64,000 bases of DNA from Granulicella mallensis (GCF_014203225.1 NZ_JACHIO010000006.1:1-64000), one strand, 5' to 3'. Positions 54,335 through 62,360 are shown, counted from the stretch's first letter. Notes: a model not told the origin generated them from the sequence alone. Numbers and translations: made by a program.

Positions 54335-55684
54335 TCAACTCGCGCCTCTTACACGCTCTAATACCTGCACCAGTTCCTCGGGAAGTGCCGCATCCAGGGC
54401 CAGCTTCTCCCCCGTGCGAGGGTGGACGAACTCCAGTTCGGCCGCGTGGAGGAAGTTACGCTCCAGGCCGAATCCTTCGACTTCGGCCTGCGGGCCCCCA
54501 ATCGGGTTGATCCGGTGCGGCGCTCCATAAAGGAAATCGCCGACGACCGGATGTCCGATGGCCTGCATATGAACGCGAATCTGGTGCGTACGGCCAGTCT
54601 CGATGCGCACCTCGACCAGGCTGAACTTGCCGTAGGGTCCGGAGATCTTCTCCAGCACACGCCAGTGCGAGACCGCGCTGCGTCCGCCCGTGCGCCGCGT
54701 CGTCATGCGAATGCGGCGGACGAGGTCACGGCTGATCGGCAACTGGATCGTGCCCGAGTCCTGCGCTCCGGTGGCGGGTGCGATCCATCCATGCACCAGC
54801 GTCAGGTATACCTTGCGCAGCCGCCGCTCGCTGAACATCTCGCTGAGCTTGCGGTGCGTCGAATCGTTCTTGGCGACGACGATCAACCCGCTGGTCTGCT
54901 TGTCCAGACGATGCACGATGCCCGGCCGCAGATCTCCGCTGACCTGCGACAGTGACTTGCCCATGTGGAACAGCAGCGCATTGACCAGCGTTCCGCGATT
55001 GCGCTCGGAATCGCCCGCACCCGCATGGACCATCATGCCCGCGGCCTTATCGACCACGGCCAGGTCGTCGTCTTCGTAGACGATGGTCAGCGGAATATCT
55101 TCCGGCTGGGCGTGCAACGGCTCGGGGCGCGGCTCGCCTTCGATCTCGATCATCTCGCCGCCCTTGAGCTTCTGCTTGCCCTTGCCGGGATTGCCGTCGA
55201 CGGTCACCTGGCCTTTTTCGATCAGCAGCACCACGCGGGCGCGGCTGATGTCGGGAATGGCCTTCGCCAGATAGGCGTCGAGGCGCATGTCCCTGGCTGC
55301 GGACTCGACGGTGAAGCTGCGCACACCATCCTCAGCCTCCAGGTCGTCGAGCACCTGGATCTCGGGGGCTTCGTCCTCGAACACATAGGGTGCGGGATAG
55401 CGCCGGGGAGACTGCTCTTCCTGCGGATGCTTGCCTCCGCTCGGCCCGCTCGTCACCAGCCCGGGTACGTTGGCAAAGGGAGAAGTGTGCAGGGGGGACG
55501 AACTGGGCAAGTTGAAGTCAGCCGTATCGTACGTCTCGCGCACGATCTCCTCGTCGAGTTCACCGGCGGCGCGCAGGGCGGCCTCGCGCTCCTGGGACAG
55601 GGTGCGTTGTGCTCGGTACTCGTGTTTTACAGTGCGCCGTCTCTGCCCCTTGGGCAGCATGTTCTTCGATGGCATGGAGGCCAA
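54335..55684 (-). CDS. RluA/RluD-family 23S rRNA pseudouridine synthase
   Basis: The product has 449 residues, longer than the usual 320-330 because of a 115-residue charged, low-complexity N-terminal extension (EYRAQRTLSQEREAALRAAG). Next come an S4 domain at about 120-180 (RLDAYLAKAIPDISRARV) and the catalytic fold with IVHRLDKQTSGLIVVAKN, where the Asp after RL is the nucleophile. RTHQIRVHMQAIGHPVVGD is the second conserved box. It probably modifies the helix 69 uridines of 23S rRNA, as E. coli RluD does, but the exact sites are not shown by sequence. The VWFA protein follows on the same strand. Confidence 0.92.
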   Translation of the reverse strand: MASMPSKNMLPKGQRRRTVKHEYRAQRTLSQEREAALRAAGELDEEIVRETYDTADFNLPSSSPLHTSPFANVPGLVTSGPSGGKHPQEEQSPRRYPAPYVFEDEAPEIQVLDDLEAEDGVRSFTVESAARDMRLDAYLAKAIPDISRARVVLLIEKGQVTVDGNPGKGKQKLKGGEMIEIEGEPRPEPLHAQPEDIPLTIVYEDDDLAVVDKAAGMMVHAGAGDSERNRGTLVNALLFHMGKSLSQVSGDLRPGIVHRLDKQTSGLIVVAKNDSTHRKLSEMFSERRLRKVYLTLVHGWIAPATGAQDSGTIQLPISRDLVRRIRMTTRRTGGRSAVSHWRVLEKISGPYGKFSLVEVRIETGRTHQIRVHMQAIGHPVVGDFLYGAPHRINPIGGPQAEVEGFGLERNFLHAAELEFVHPRTGEKLALDAALPEELVQVLERVRGAS

Positions 55685-55734
55685 CTCCTTCTGTTGTGTC
55701 CCTGCTTCCAGGTGAGCTTCTAAACGAAGCCACT

Positions 55735-55840
55735 GGATGTTTCAGGGCCAACGGCCCGGCTCATACCAGCCTGGGGCAACGCCCCAGGAAGAACGGCCGG
55801 GAAGATCTGTAAGGGCTGAAAGCCCGACTCATCGATTGTT
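55735..55840. repeat. Family E repeat fragment
   Basis: gtttcagggccaacggcccg, then gctcataccagcctggggca, matches the left arm of the inverted repeat at 38689. It continues ggggcaacgccccagg as a small hairpin. The rest of the 174-bp gap holds nothing further. Confidence 0.7.
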
Positions 55841-55858
55841 TCACCGATATTGGAACCT

Positions 55859-56680
55859 TTAGCCTTCGGACGTTGTGGCGATCCGCGATTCAGCAGCTAG
55901 AACGAACTTCTCTTGCAATGCAGGCGATTTCACCGTGAAGATCATTGCGCCCAAAACGATCGCCCCCAGCGCAATCCACTGTCCCGGATCGAGCCAACCG
56001 TCTCCAAGACTTTCCACCGGCTGCGTCAGCATATCGAGCAAAAACGCGATAGCCCCGCCTACGAGAAGACCGATGCCGGCAACTTTACCCGCGTAACGCC
56101 TGCGCGACAACACTCTCAGCAGCACCACGCACAACACCAGTGCTATGGCCATTGCATAAAGCTGCACCGGATGCACGTGCCCCAGCACGGTATCGCCCGG
56201 CGTGATGACGCCCCAGGGCAGCCGGGTCGGCATTCCGGCCTCCGTGCCTTCGACGAAGTGTCCCAGGCTGAGCACCGCCGCCAGCAGCGCGGCGCAGGGA
56301 GCCCACGCGTCCAGCACATCGCCTAGCGGCAGACTCTTCCAGCGCAGATAGCCCAGGACCAGCACTCCCGTCAGCATCATGCCGCCGTAGGTCAGAGAAG
56401 GCAGCGCCAATACCAGCAGCGGATACTTCAGGAACGCGTGCGGGTCCATCGCCACCAGCAGGGCTCGCGAGGCGATAAACGACGCGACGATCCCGAAGAG
56501 GCCCGCGTCCCACAGCTTTTCCGCAGGAATTCCTACCCGCCGGGCGGTGCGCTGGCTCAAGGCCAGGGCCGCGACCAGCCCTGCCGCGGCAAAGAGACCA
56601 TAGACCGGCAGGTGCAGCCGCCCGAGACGCAGAAATCCCGGCACGAACATCGCCGTCGCATGGAGCAGAAAATTCATCAC
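55859..56680 (-). CDS. Divergent prolipoprotein diacylglyceryl transferase-like protein
   Basis: The product has 273 residues with seven hydrophobic segments in the topology of Lgt. Recognisable Lgt-like phrases are LHLPVYGLFAAAGLVAALAL, YGGMMLTGVLVLGY and HPVQLYAM. The signature loop that in E. coli Lgt reads GRLGNFINGE is here SLGHFVEGTE. The His103, Arg143, Asn146 and Arg239 counterparts appear as Tyr, Ser, His and Thr by manual alignment. It may be a paralogue with altered chemistry rather than the housekeeping enzyme. No signal peptide cleavage is expected. Confidence 0.7.
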   Translation of the reverse strand: MMNFLLHATAMFVPGFLRLGRLHLPVYGLFAAAGLVAALALSQRTARRVGIPAEKLWDAGLFGIVASFIASRALLVAMDPHAFLKYPLLVLALPSLTYGGMMLTGVLVLGYLRWKSLPLGDVLDAWAPCAALLAAVLSLGHFVEGTEAGMPTRLPWGVITPGDTVLGHVHPVQLYAMAIALVLCVVLLRVLSRRRYAGKVAGIGLLVGGAIAFLLDMLTQPVESLGDGWLDPGQWIALGAIVLGAMIFTVKSPALQEKFVLAAESRIATTSEG

Positions 56681-56739
56681 TCTTGAGGATACGCGCCCAC
56701 AACGGTCGATTGGCGTTAGGAGGGCTGGAAGTAAAGCAA

Positions 56740-56990
56740 AGACCGACCCACGGGGCCGTACATCGAAGCGCAGGTGAACCCGTCTAAGACGGTGGGACCC
56801 GGCCGTGGCTCTTTAGGCTTTCCGGACTGGCGGACCTAGCACACCGAGCCATGTATACGAGCTGGACCCCTGTTCAATGATTATTGGTTCAACCTGCGTT
56901 GTTCGTGTACCTGCTTTGCAGGCCGGTCTCTCTGATGGATGCTAAAGGTCGGCGCGGCAATGTGCAACTGCGCCGGCCGGTTGATTTTTA
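56740..56990 (+). ncRNA. Candidate structured small RNA
   Basis: Between the lgt-like gene and the family C repeat lies a stretch with no coding frame on the plus strand and several strong helices. These are ccgtctaagacgg (around 56780), cacgg/ggccg with cggccgtg (56750-56806), cctgctttgcagg (around 56910) and a possible closing pair ccgacc (about 56743) with ggtcgg (56947). A weak -35/-10 (ttggcg, then taaagc about 16 bases on) precedes it, and a strong terminator ends it. It does not match 4.5S, tmRNA or RNase P signatures. A 6S-like RNA is conceivable from size and hairpin shape but is not shown. Confidence 0.5.
56947..56989 (+). terminator. Strong intrinsic terminator
   Basis: ggtcggcgcgg (56947-56957) pairs with ctgcgccggcc (56968-56978) over 11 bp including two G-U pairs. 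The loop is caatgtgcaa, followed by ggttga and a run of five T. It lies at the 3' end of the candidate small RNA and points to a plus-strand transcript. Confidence 0.75.
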
Positions 56991-57050
56991 TCGTTATTTA
57001 TGAAGGAAGGCGTGTTTCAAACTTCGTTTCAGGCTTGGCGGCGTTTTGTT

Positions 57051-57330
57051 TTGAAGGGGCGGGGCTTCAGCCCCGCCGTTGAAACAACATCTAAAGCGGC
57101 TTCAGCCGCAGAGGGAACGATGTCTATCCATTCAACAACTCTGTCCTTTGAAATAGCTTCGGTCGGCAGATTGAAGCCTGCCTTCTTCAAACACAGAGAG
57201 ACCATCGCAGGTGTCAGCAAGACTCTCGCATGCGGGAGAGCGCACGCTTGCTCCGGAATCATTCCCTCCGTGGCTAAAGCCACTGCACTTGGAGGGTTCT
57301 AACGGCGGGGCTGAAGCCCCGCCCCTTCAA
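57051..57330. repeat. Complete family C inverted repeat
   Basis: The left arm is 57051-57117 (ttgaaggggcggggcttcag, then agcggcttcagccgcagagg) and the right arm is about 57256-57330 (cattccctccgtggctaaag, then ggcggggctgaagccccgcc). The interior of about 140 bp has no coding character. The half copies at 34020 and 42872 match only the right arm. Confidence 0.9.
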
Positions 57331-57369
57331 AGCCCAGACCTTCAAAATCAAAGACCTGAGATCTAACGC

Positions 57370-58434
57370 CTACTCGGCCGCCGGCTTTGGAAGCAGCGTA
57401 CGCGCGTCCGCGGGCACGGCTGGAGCCGTCGCCAGCAGCTTGCGCACGGTGCCCCGCAGATCGCCCTCAATGCCCACAGCACGCTCTCGCACGATACCGT
57501 CGCCGTCGAAGATTACGTACGTGGGATAGCCGCTCACATGAAACAGCGACCGCAGCTCTTTGCTGTCGTCGCGCGTCTGCACGCCATGCAGGCGTTCGTC
57601 TTCCACGTAATGCTTCCATGCCGCTTCGCTCTCGTCCACGTTTACCTCCAGCAGCACAAAGCGGCCGTCGTCGAAGGAGTCGAGCATCGACTGGATGTAA
57701 TCGGAGTCGCGTTTGCAGTAGGTGCACCACGTCGCCCAGAAGTCCACCAGGACGACCTTGCCCGCGAGCGAGTCGAGCGATACGGTCTTGCCGTCCATCG
57801 TCTTCGCTTCAAAGGCCGGGACAGGCTCGCCGCGGGCCAGCGATACGTCCTTCGCAAAGCGCTGGGCACGGGCGCACTCTTCCGGGCTGGTGCCGCTGGC
57901 GGCAGCGCAGGCCGTGAACTCGCGGCTTGCCTCTTCGTCGTGCTTCATCTCGGCCAGCACATGACCGTGCAGCATGCGCACGACCTCGTCGCCTGGATCG
58001 TCCGTCTCTCCCTGCTTCAATGCCGCTTCGGCCTGCTTCAAGGAGTTCGCCGCGTGTTTGGGATCTTTGTCGATTGCGCCCTCGCCCTCGGTCTGGGCAA
58101 AGTACAGCCGGAACCAGGCCAGACCTTCGCGAAACTCCGCTTCAGCCTTCGCCTTCGTATCCGGCGACTGCGCTGCGAGCTGCGCGGCTGTGCCCGCCGA
58201 ATCCTTGTACAGCTCCATGTTCATCTGCACCCGTGCCAGCGCATCCAGGCACGGCAGGCAATGCCCTCCGGAGGCCTTCAAGGCAGTGTGATAGCTATCC
58301 ATGGCAGCAGAGAGCTGCTTGCCCTGCTCGTACTTTCCGCCGTCGGCAAAGGATTTCTGCGCGGCATCCGGCACCTGCGCGGAGATCGTTCCAACCGCAA
58401 ACGACAAGACAAGACCTTGCAACATCCGATTCAT
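57370..58434 (-). CDS. TlpA-like thioredoxin protein with helical N-terminal half
   Basis: The product has 354 residues. A signal peptide (MLQGLVLSFAVGTISAQ) is followed by about 190 residues of TPR-like helices (YEQGKQLSAAMDSYHTALKA) and a C-terminal TlpA/ResA thioredoxin domain. The redox pair is in WATWCTYCKRDSD and the domain ends with SGYPTYVIFDGDG (cis-Pro). Such proteins reduce or exchange disulfides in the periplasm, for example in cytochrome maturation. No cytochrome-maturation gene is adjacent. The start is at 58434, with ggagag about 9 bases upstream; an open frame continues to 58485. Confidence 0.87.
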   Translation of the reverse strand: MNRMLQGLVLSFAVGTISAQVPDAAQKSFADGGKYEQGKQLSAAMDSYHTALKASGGHCLPCLDALARVQMNMELYKDSAGTAAQLAAQSPDTKAKAEAEFREGLAWFRLYFAQTEGEGAIDKDPKHAANSLKQAEAALKQGETDDPGDEVVRMLHGHVLAEMKHDEEASREFTACAAASGTSPEECARAQRFAKDVSLARGEPVPAFEAKTMDGKTVSLDSLAGKVVLVDFWATWCTYCKRDSDYIQSMLDSFDDGRFVLLEVNVDESEAAWKHYVEDERLHGVQTRDDSKELRSLFHVSGYPTYVIFDGDGIVRERAVGIEGDLRGTVRKLLATAPAVPADARTLLPKPAAE

Positions 58435-58629
58435 CACACACTCTCCGTGTGCGAGCATCATCCCGCGTTGGAACGCGGTTCGCAAGAACCTTTTTTGAAT
58501 ATCTGCGGAATAGGTGAGTGGCGAAGGATAAAGCTTGCAAAGGTTCAGCGTCAGAGGCCCGATTCATACCAGCCTGAAGCAATTTCTTTTGTCTTATTTC
58601 TCTATCGCCAGGGTGTGTCATCCCCATTG

Positions 58630-58862
58630 CGCATAGCGCGTTCCGTGACGCTTCAGCGTCACGGAGACGGAGGGAGCCGTAGCCTTTAGGCTACGGAATA
58701 AAGCCAGGCAAGAATTGGGCTTTAGCCCCGGGCCTTTTGTCCGCAGTCGAAAGAAGGCCCGGGCCTAAAGGCCAATTCTCGATTAGCCCTGAATTCAGGG
58801 GCCTAAAGGCCCCTGCTCCCTCCGTACCGCGACGCTAAAGCGTCACGGTTGGCGCTACGCGC
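58630..58862. repeat. Large inverted repeat, family G
   Basis: 47-base arms lie at 58630-58676 (ttccgtgacgcttcagcgtc) and 58816-58862 with some mismatches. Inner stems include gaattgggctttagcccc with ggcctaaaggccaattc and ctttaggctacgg with its complement. Fragments resembling family E (about 58555) and family B (aggatgacgattctgggg, about 58890) sit next to it, so the whole 490-bp gap is a mosaic of repeats. Confidence 0.85.
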
Positions 58863-58926
58863 TGTTGCGAGCTACTCCGCTCAGGATGACGATTCTGGGG
58901 TGATACGGGAGAGCGCAAAACCTGCT

Positions 58927-59301
58927 TTAGCCGGCCTTGCGCTCGGTCAGCACTTCATCCAGCATGCCCATCAGCGATCCCGCGCGGGTTCGCGTTGAGC
59001 TCTGCGCCTGGTTCAGGCTGCTGTTCAGGGTGTCGAACCGCGCGCGTAAGGCCACCAGTTCATCCGCGATGTTCAGCGCTGCCAGCACGGCCACGCGCAA
59101 CGAATCGACCGTCGCGCCATGGGCGGAGACAGCGCGCATCTTGGCGTCGACGATTCCTGCAAGCTTCTCGATGTAAGCAGGGTCGGTGCCCCGCAGTTGA
59201 TAGACCTGGTCGTAGATTTCAACCACGACCGCGCCTGCAGCCTGCGCCGCCAGCTCGGACCGTGAAACCTCCGCCGCACTTCTTTGTTGCATCTCCGCCA
59301 A
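58927..59301 (-). CDS. zapA: Cell-division protein ZapA
   Basis: The product has 124 residues. ZapA binds and cross-links FtsZ filaments at midcell. The N-terminal fold (VVVEIYDQVYQLRGTDPAYI) and the following helix DAKMRAVSAHGATVDSLRVA match the family, ending in a coiled-coil tail. It follows a ZapB-like gene on the same strand with a 22-base gap and lies in the pheS-pheT cluster, a usual place for zapA. The cytosolic location and length are typical. Confidence 0.9.
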   Translation of the reverse strand: MAEMQQRSAAEVSRSELAAQAAGAVVVEIYDQVYQLRGTDPAYIEKLAGIVDAKMRAVSAHGATVDSLRVAVLAALNIADELVALRARFDTLNSSLNQAQSSTRTRAGSLMGMLDEVLTERKAG

Positions 59302-59323
59302 CGCTACTCCTAGCCCTTAGTTC

Positions 59324-59590
59324 CTAAAGAAGTTCATCCATCTGTGCGAGCATCTTCTCCACGCGCAGCTTCACAGCCTCACGCTCGCGATTCAGGCTCT
59401 CTACCTCTGCCTGCGCGCCGCTGGCAGTAGCCAGCTTTTCGCGGAGTGAAGCTGCCTCGGTACGCGCTGCGTCACGTTCGGATTCGGCAACAGCGCGAGC
59501 TTCGCGCTCTTTTTTGATGAGCTCGACGGTCTGCAGTACCTTCTGTTCCAGCGCCTGGAACTCGTCCACGCTGATGGTCGATGAACTCAT
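59324..59590 (-). CDS. ZapB-like coiled-coil protein
   Basis: The product has 88 residues. It is almost entirely a heptad-repeat coiled coil (FQALEQKVLQTVELIKKERE, then EVESLNREREAVKLRVEKML), the size and shape of the Z-ring factor ZapB. The sequence is too simple for certain homology, but the position directly before zapA on the same strand supports a divisome role. ZapB-like factors bridge ZapA-FtsZ and the nucleoid in E. coli. The gene is separated from pheT by a stem-loop. Confidence 0.75.
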   Translation of the reverse strand: MSSSTISVDEFQALEQKVLQTVELIKKEREARAVAESERDAARTEAASLREKLATASGAQAEVESLNREREAVKLRVEKMLAQMDELL

Positions 59591-59740
59591 CTTTTCCGTT
59601 GCCTCCGAACTTACAGTAAATCAGGTCGAAGTATAGCGATTTGCGTAGTGGATTTGAGGCATGGAATTTGAAGGGGAACCTTTTTGAATCCTCCCTGCGC
59701 CCGGCAAGGCGTCTGGGAGGAGGTAAAAGTGAGAAGTCAC

Positions 59741-59773
59741 AAGTGGTAAGTGGCAAGGGAGCACTTACCACTT
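59741..59773 (-). other. Stem-loop between pheT and zapB-like gene
   Basis: aagtggtaagtg (59741-59752) and cacttaccactt (59762-59773) pair perfectly over 12 bp around a 9-base loop. In the minus-strand transcript it comes 10 bases after the pheT stop and is followed by cttttac, so it may attenuate or process the pheT-zapB mRNA. Confidence 0.5.
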
Positions 59774-59782
59774 GCCACTGCA

Positions 59783-61903
59783 CTATGCGCGTTGTACTCC
59801 GCCCAAACCAACCAGCGCGCTCACCGTCTTCTCCGACCAGCCCCCAAGATCTTCCTCGGTCAGCGTGCGTTCGTTCGACTGGAATACCACTCGCACCAGG
59901 GCCGAGTAGTGTCCGGCGGCAACCGCCTTGCCCTTGGCGTCTCGGAAGATCTCAACCGGCGCGGTGCGCTGCGTCTCGGAGATGCCCAGACCGCGCAAGG
60001 CTTCCGCAATCTGCTCCCAGCGCACGGCATCCGGGAAGACAAACGAGAAGTCCCGCTCGACAGCCTGGTAGCGCGAAATCTCCCGCGAGACCGGCTGGCG
60101 CAGCGTACGGAGCAACAGGAGTTCCGCTCGGACCTCGGCAAATACGCAGGTCTGACGCAGCTTGCGGCGCTGCGACTCAGCCGTGCTCAGTTCTCCGAAG
60201 ACCGCGACGACTTCGCCCTCCAGCAGAGCTCGCGCTCCGCGGCCCGGCTCGATCCATGCCGGAAGCGATTCGGCGTCGAACCGAACAGATCCTGCAAACT
60301 TCGCGAGCAGACGCTCGAGGGCGCCCTTCATCTCGTAGAACAACGCATCCTGCGCGCTGTACAAAGAAGTGGCAACAGCCGCTCCGGTCGCACCCAGCGC
60401 GAGTCCTGTGTGTTCCTTCACTTCGGCGGTCGAGCCGGTAAAGACCGTGCCCATCTCGAACAAGCGCACGTCCGTTACGTCGCGATGCAGGTTGTGAGCC
60501 AGCATCGTCGCCATGCCCGGCACCAGCGACGGCCGCAGCATTCCGGCCTCTTCGCTGAGCGGATTGCCCATGGCCACCGCACCGGTCTTCGCGTCCCCGA
60601 ACGTCGTGGCCTCTTCAGCGGAGGTGAACGTGCTGGAGATCGCCTCGCTGAAGCCCAGCGAGCGCAGGGTCTCGCGAATTGTCCGCTCCTGCTCCGCGTG
60701 CGGCTGTTCGACGACCGTACCGGCAAACGCGGGCAGCGTATCGGCGAATTTGTTGTAGCCGTAGACGCGCGCCACCTCTTCGATGAGGTCGATCTCGCGT
60801 TCGAGGTCGAGCCGCCAGCTCGGCAGTTGAACGCCGTACTCGCCTGCGACCGCACCCGTCGGCGTAAGCACGCAGCCCAAGGCTCCGAGGTATTGCTCGA
60901 CGACGTTTTCACTTAGCCCCGAGGTGTTCTCACCACCGCTCCACGCCGCATCTTCGAGCGTCGTGCCCAGGTGCCGCTGCACCTCGCTGACGCGAAGCAC
61001 AATCGGAGCGCGCTCGGCGGTCTTTGCCTGCAGCTCCGGGACGATCACATCCACAAGCGGGCCAACGACCTCGCCGCCTGCCTGCTCGACGACCAGGCGT
61101 GTAACCAGATGGTTTCCTAACGGCGCAGCATTGAAGTCCGCTCCGCGCTCAAAGCGATGGCTCGCGTCGGTATGAAGTCCATGGCGGCGCGAACTCGCGC
61201 GAATCGTCGCCGGATCGAACCAGGCAGCCTCGACGAGGATGTTCTTCGTGGTCTCGGTTACGCGCGAGTCCCATCCACCCATCACACCTGCCAGTCCCAG
61301 CGCCTTCTTTTCGTCGGCAACCACGAGATCATCCGTCACCAGCGTGCGCTCGGTGCCGTCGAGCAGCCGCAGCTTCTCGCCAGCCTTCGCACGGCGGACG
61401 ACGATGCCGCCCTCAAGGGTGTCGAGATCGAACACGTGCGTGGGCTGTCCCATGGCGAGCCAGCCGAAGTTCGTCACATCGACCGGTGCGGAGATCGGCT
61501 TCTGTCCCAGCGCGGCGAAATACTCGGCGACCAGACCCTTTGCAGGGCCAACCGTAACACCACGAATCACCCGAGCGGTAAAGCGTCCGCACAGGTCGCG
61601 GGCTTCGATACGCACCGGGAAGCCTTCACCGGCAACAGCTTCAACGACCGGAGCAGCAATGCTTTCGCTCAAAGGAACAAACGGCACGTCATAGATCGCT
61701 GCGGCCTCGCGAGCGACACCGTAGTGATTCATCGCATCGACACGATTGGTCGTGATGTCCATCTCGTAGCGCGCACCGCCGCACGAGGCTTCGAACTCAC
61801 CTTCAACCGCAATACCGCGTAGCGTAAGGTCTTCGGCGAGTTGCCGATCATCAACCGGAAGCTCGGGAAGATACGACCGCAACCACTTCGTCAGGATATT
61901 CAT
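59783..61903 (-). CDS. pheT: Phenylalanyl-tRNA synthetase beta subunit, short form
   Basis: The product has 706 residues, about 90-100 shorter than the E. coli type. The sequence goes from the start (MNILTKWLRSYLPELPVDDR) almost directly into the B3/B4 editing region (MDITTNRVDAMNHYGVAREA), so the usual N-terminal tRNA-binding OB-fold insertion is absent. The B5 domain, catalytic-like core (EVARVYGYNKFADTLP) and C-terminal ferredoxin-like anticodon-binding domain (RDFSFVFPDAVRWEQIAEAL) are present. No clear Shine-Dalgarno sequence precedes the start; an 8-bp repeat array lies there instead, so translation may be coupled to the upstream gene. Confidence 0.93.
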   Translation of the reverse strand: MNILTKWLRSYLPELPVDDRQLAEDLTLRGIAVEGEFEASCGGARYEMDITTNRVDAMNHYGVAREAAAIYDVPFVPLSESIAAPVVEAVAGEGFPVRIEARDLCGRFTARVIRGVTVGPAKGLVAEYFAALGQKPISAPVDVTNFGWLAMGQPTHVFDLDTLEGGIVVRRAKAGEKLRLLDGTERTLVTDDLVVADEKKALGLAGVMGGWDSRVTETTKNILVEAAWFDPATIRASSRRHGLHTDASHRFERGADFNAAPLGNHLVTRLVVEQAGGEVVGPLVDVIVPELQAKTAERAPIVLRVSEVQRHLGTTLEDAAWSGGENTSGLSENVVEQYLGALGCVLTPTGAVAGEYGVQLPSWRLDLEREIDLIEEVARVYGYNKFADTLPAFAGTVVEQPHAEQERTIRETLRSLGFSEAISSTFTSAEEATTFGDAKTGAVAMGNPLSEEAGMLRPSLVPGMATMLAHNLHRDVTDVRLFEMGTVFTGSTAEVKEHTGLALGATGAAVATSLYSAQDALFYEMKGALERLLAKFAGSVRFDAESLPAWIEPGRGARALLEGEVVAVFGELSTAESQRRKLRQTCVFAEVRAELLLLRTLRQPVSREISRYQAVERDFSFVFPDAVRWEQIAEALRGLGISETQRTAPVEIFRDAKGKAVAAGHYSALVRVVFQSNERTLTEEDLGGWSEKTVSALVGLGGVQRA

Positions 61904-61910
61904 AAATAGC

Positions 61911-61942
61911 GAGTCAGCGAGTCAGCAAGTCAGCAAGTCAGC
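61911..61942 (-). repeat. 8-bp repeat array, pheT-proximal side
   Basis: There are four tandem units, gagtcagc twice then aagtcagc twice, between pheT and the four-helix gene. In the minus strand they read GCTGACTT/GCTGACTC and contain a TGA in every unit, which places stops in all three frames. The stop codon of the four-helix gene (61938-61940) falls inside the array. Confidence 0.95.
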
Positions 61943-62360
61943 TGTTTGCGGCTGCGCCGTTTTCTTCCTCCAGTGTTTTCAGTAGCCCGTTGATAATGCG
62001 TGCCACTTCATTGCAGTCTGCAAGCAGGGCGGCGGCCACTTCCCGAACACAAAATTTCAAATCGATTGCGAGTTCCAACTGTGTCTCTAATTCAAACAAG
62101 GACCCACGCGCCTGCGCGAGGAAGAGTCGAAAACTGCGATCTGTCAAACGCCCGTGGCCTTCCGCGATATTACTTGGCACTGAGACAGCAGCTCGTCTCA
62201 TCTGAGAGATGAGGCCGTATCGTTCAGAGTCCGGAAACACTGCGGTCAGCGTATAGACCTTCTTCGCGAGGGTCATAGCCTTCTGCCAGGTAATCAAGTC
62301 TCTGAAGTGCCGTGTCCTTCGCTGACTTGCTGACTCGCTGACTCGCTGACTCGCTCTCAA
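61938..62360 (-). CDS. Four-helix-bundle protein (23S rRNA intervening-protein type)
   Basis: The product has 140 residues. FRDLITWQKAMTLAKKVYTL, RAAVSVPSNIAEGHGR and LFELETQLELAIDL identify the S23/IVP four-helix family. This family was first found encoded in 23S rRNA intervening sequences and is related to the Avd accessory protein of diversity-generating retroelements; basic faces suggest nucleic-acid binding. The only usable start upstream of the conserved FRDLI is TTG 62360, overlapping the pheS stop (TTGA). The first 13 residues (ASQRVSESASQ) are therefore translated from an 8-bp repeat array. Gain or loss of one unit would shift the frame. It is inserted between pheS and pheT. Confidence 0.85.
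   Translation of the reverse strand: MRASQRVSESASQRRTRHFRDLITWQKAMTLAKKVYTLTAVFPDSERYGLISQMRRAAVSVPSNIAEGHGRLTDRSFRLFLAQARGSLFELETQLELAIDLKFCVREVAAALLADCNEVARIINGLLKTLEEENGAAANS
62321..62352 (-). repeat. 8-bp repeat array, pheS-proximal side
   Basis: Units read gctgactt once and gctgactc three times on the plus strand, the inverse of the array at 61911-61942. In the mRNA the two arrays can pair over 32 bp with one G-U, enclosing the whole four-helix gene. The array encodes the start of that gene. Confidence 0.95.

Noticed and set aside
56700-56990. Assigning the small-RNA candidate as 6S, tmRNA or RNase P RNA
   Set aside because: Key conserved blocks of tmRNA and RNase P are absent, and a 6S assignment cannot be made without a covariance-model search.
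57538-58689. 383-codon plus-strand frame over the TlpA-like gene
   Set aside because: Antisense to a gene with a clear signal peptide and WCxxC motif; no coding signature of its own.
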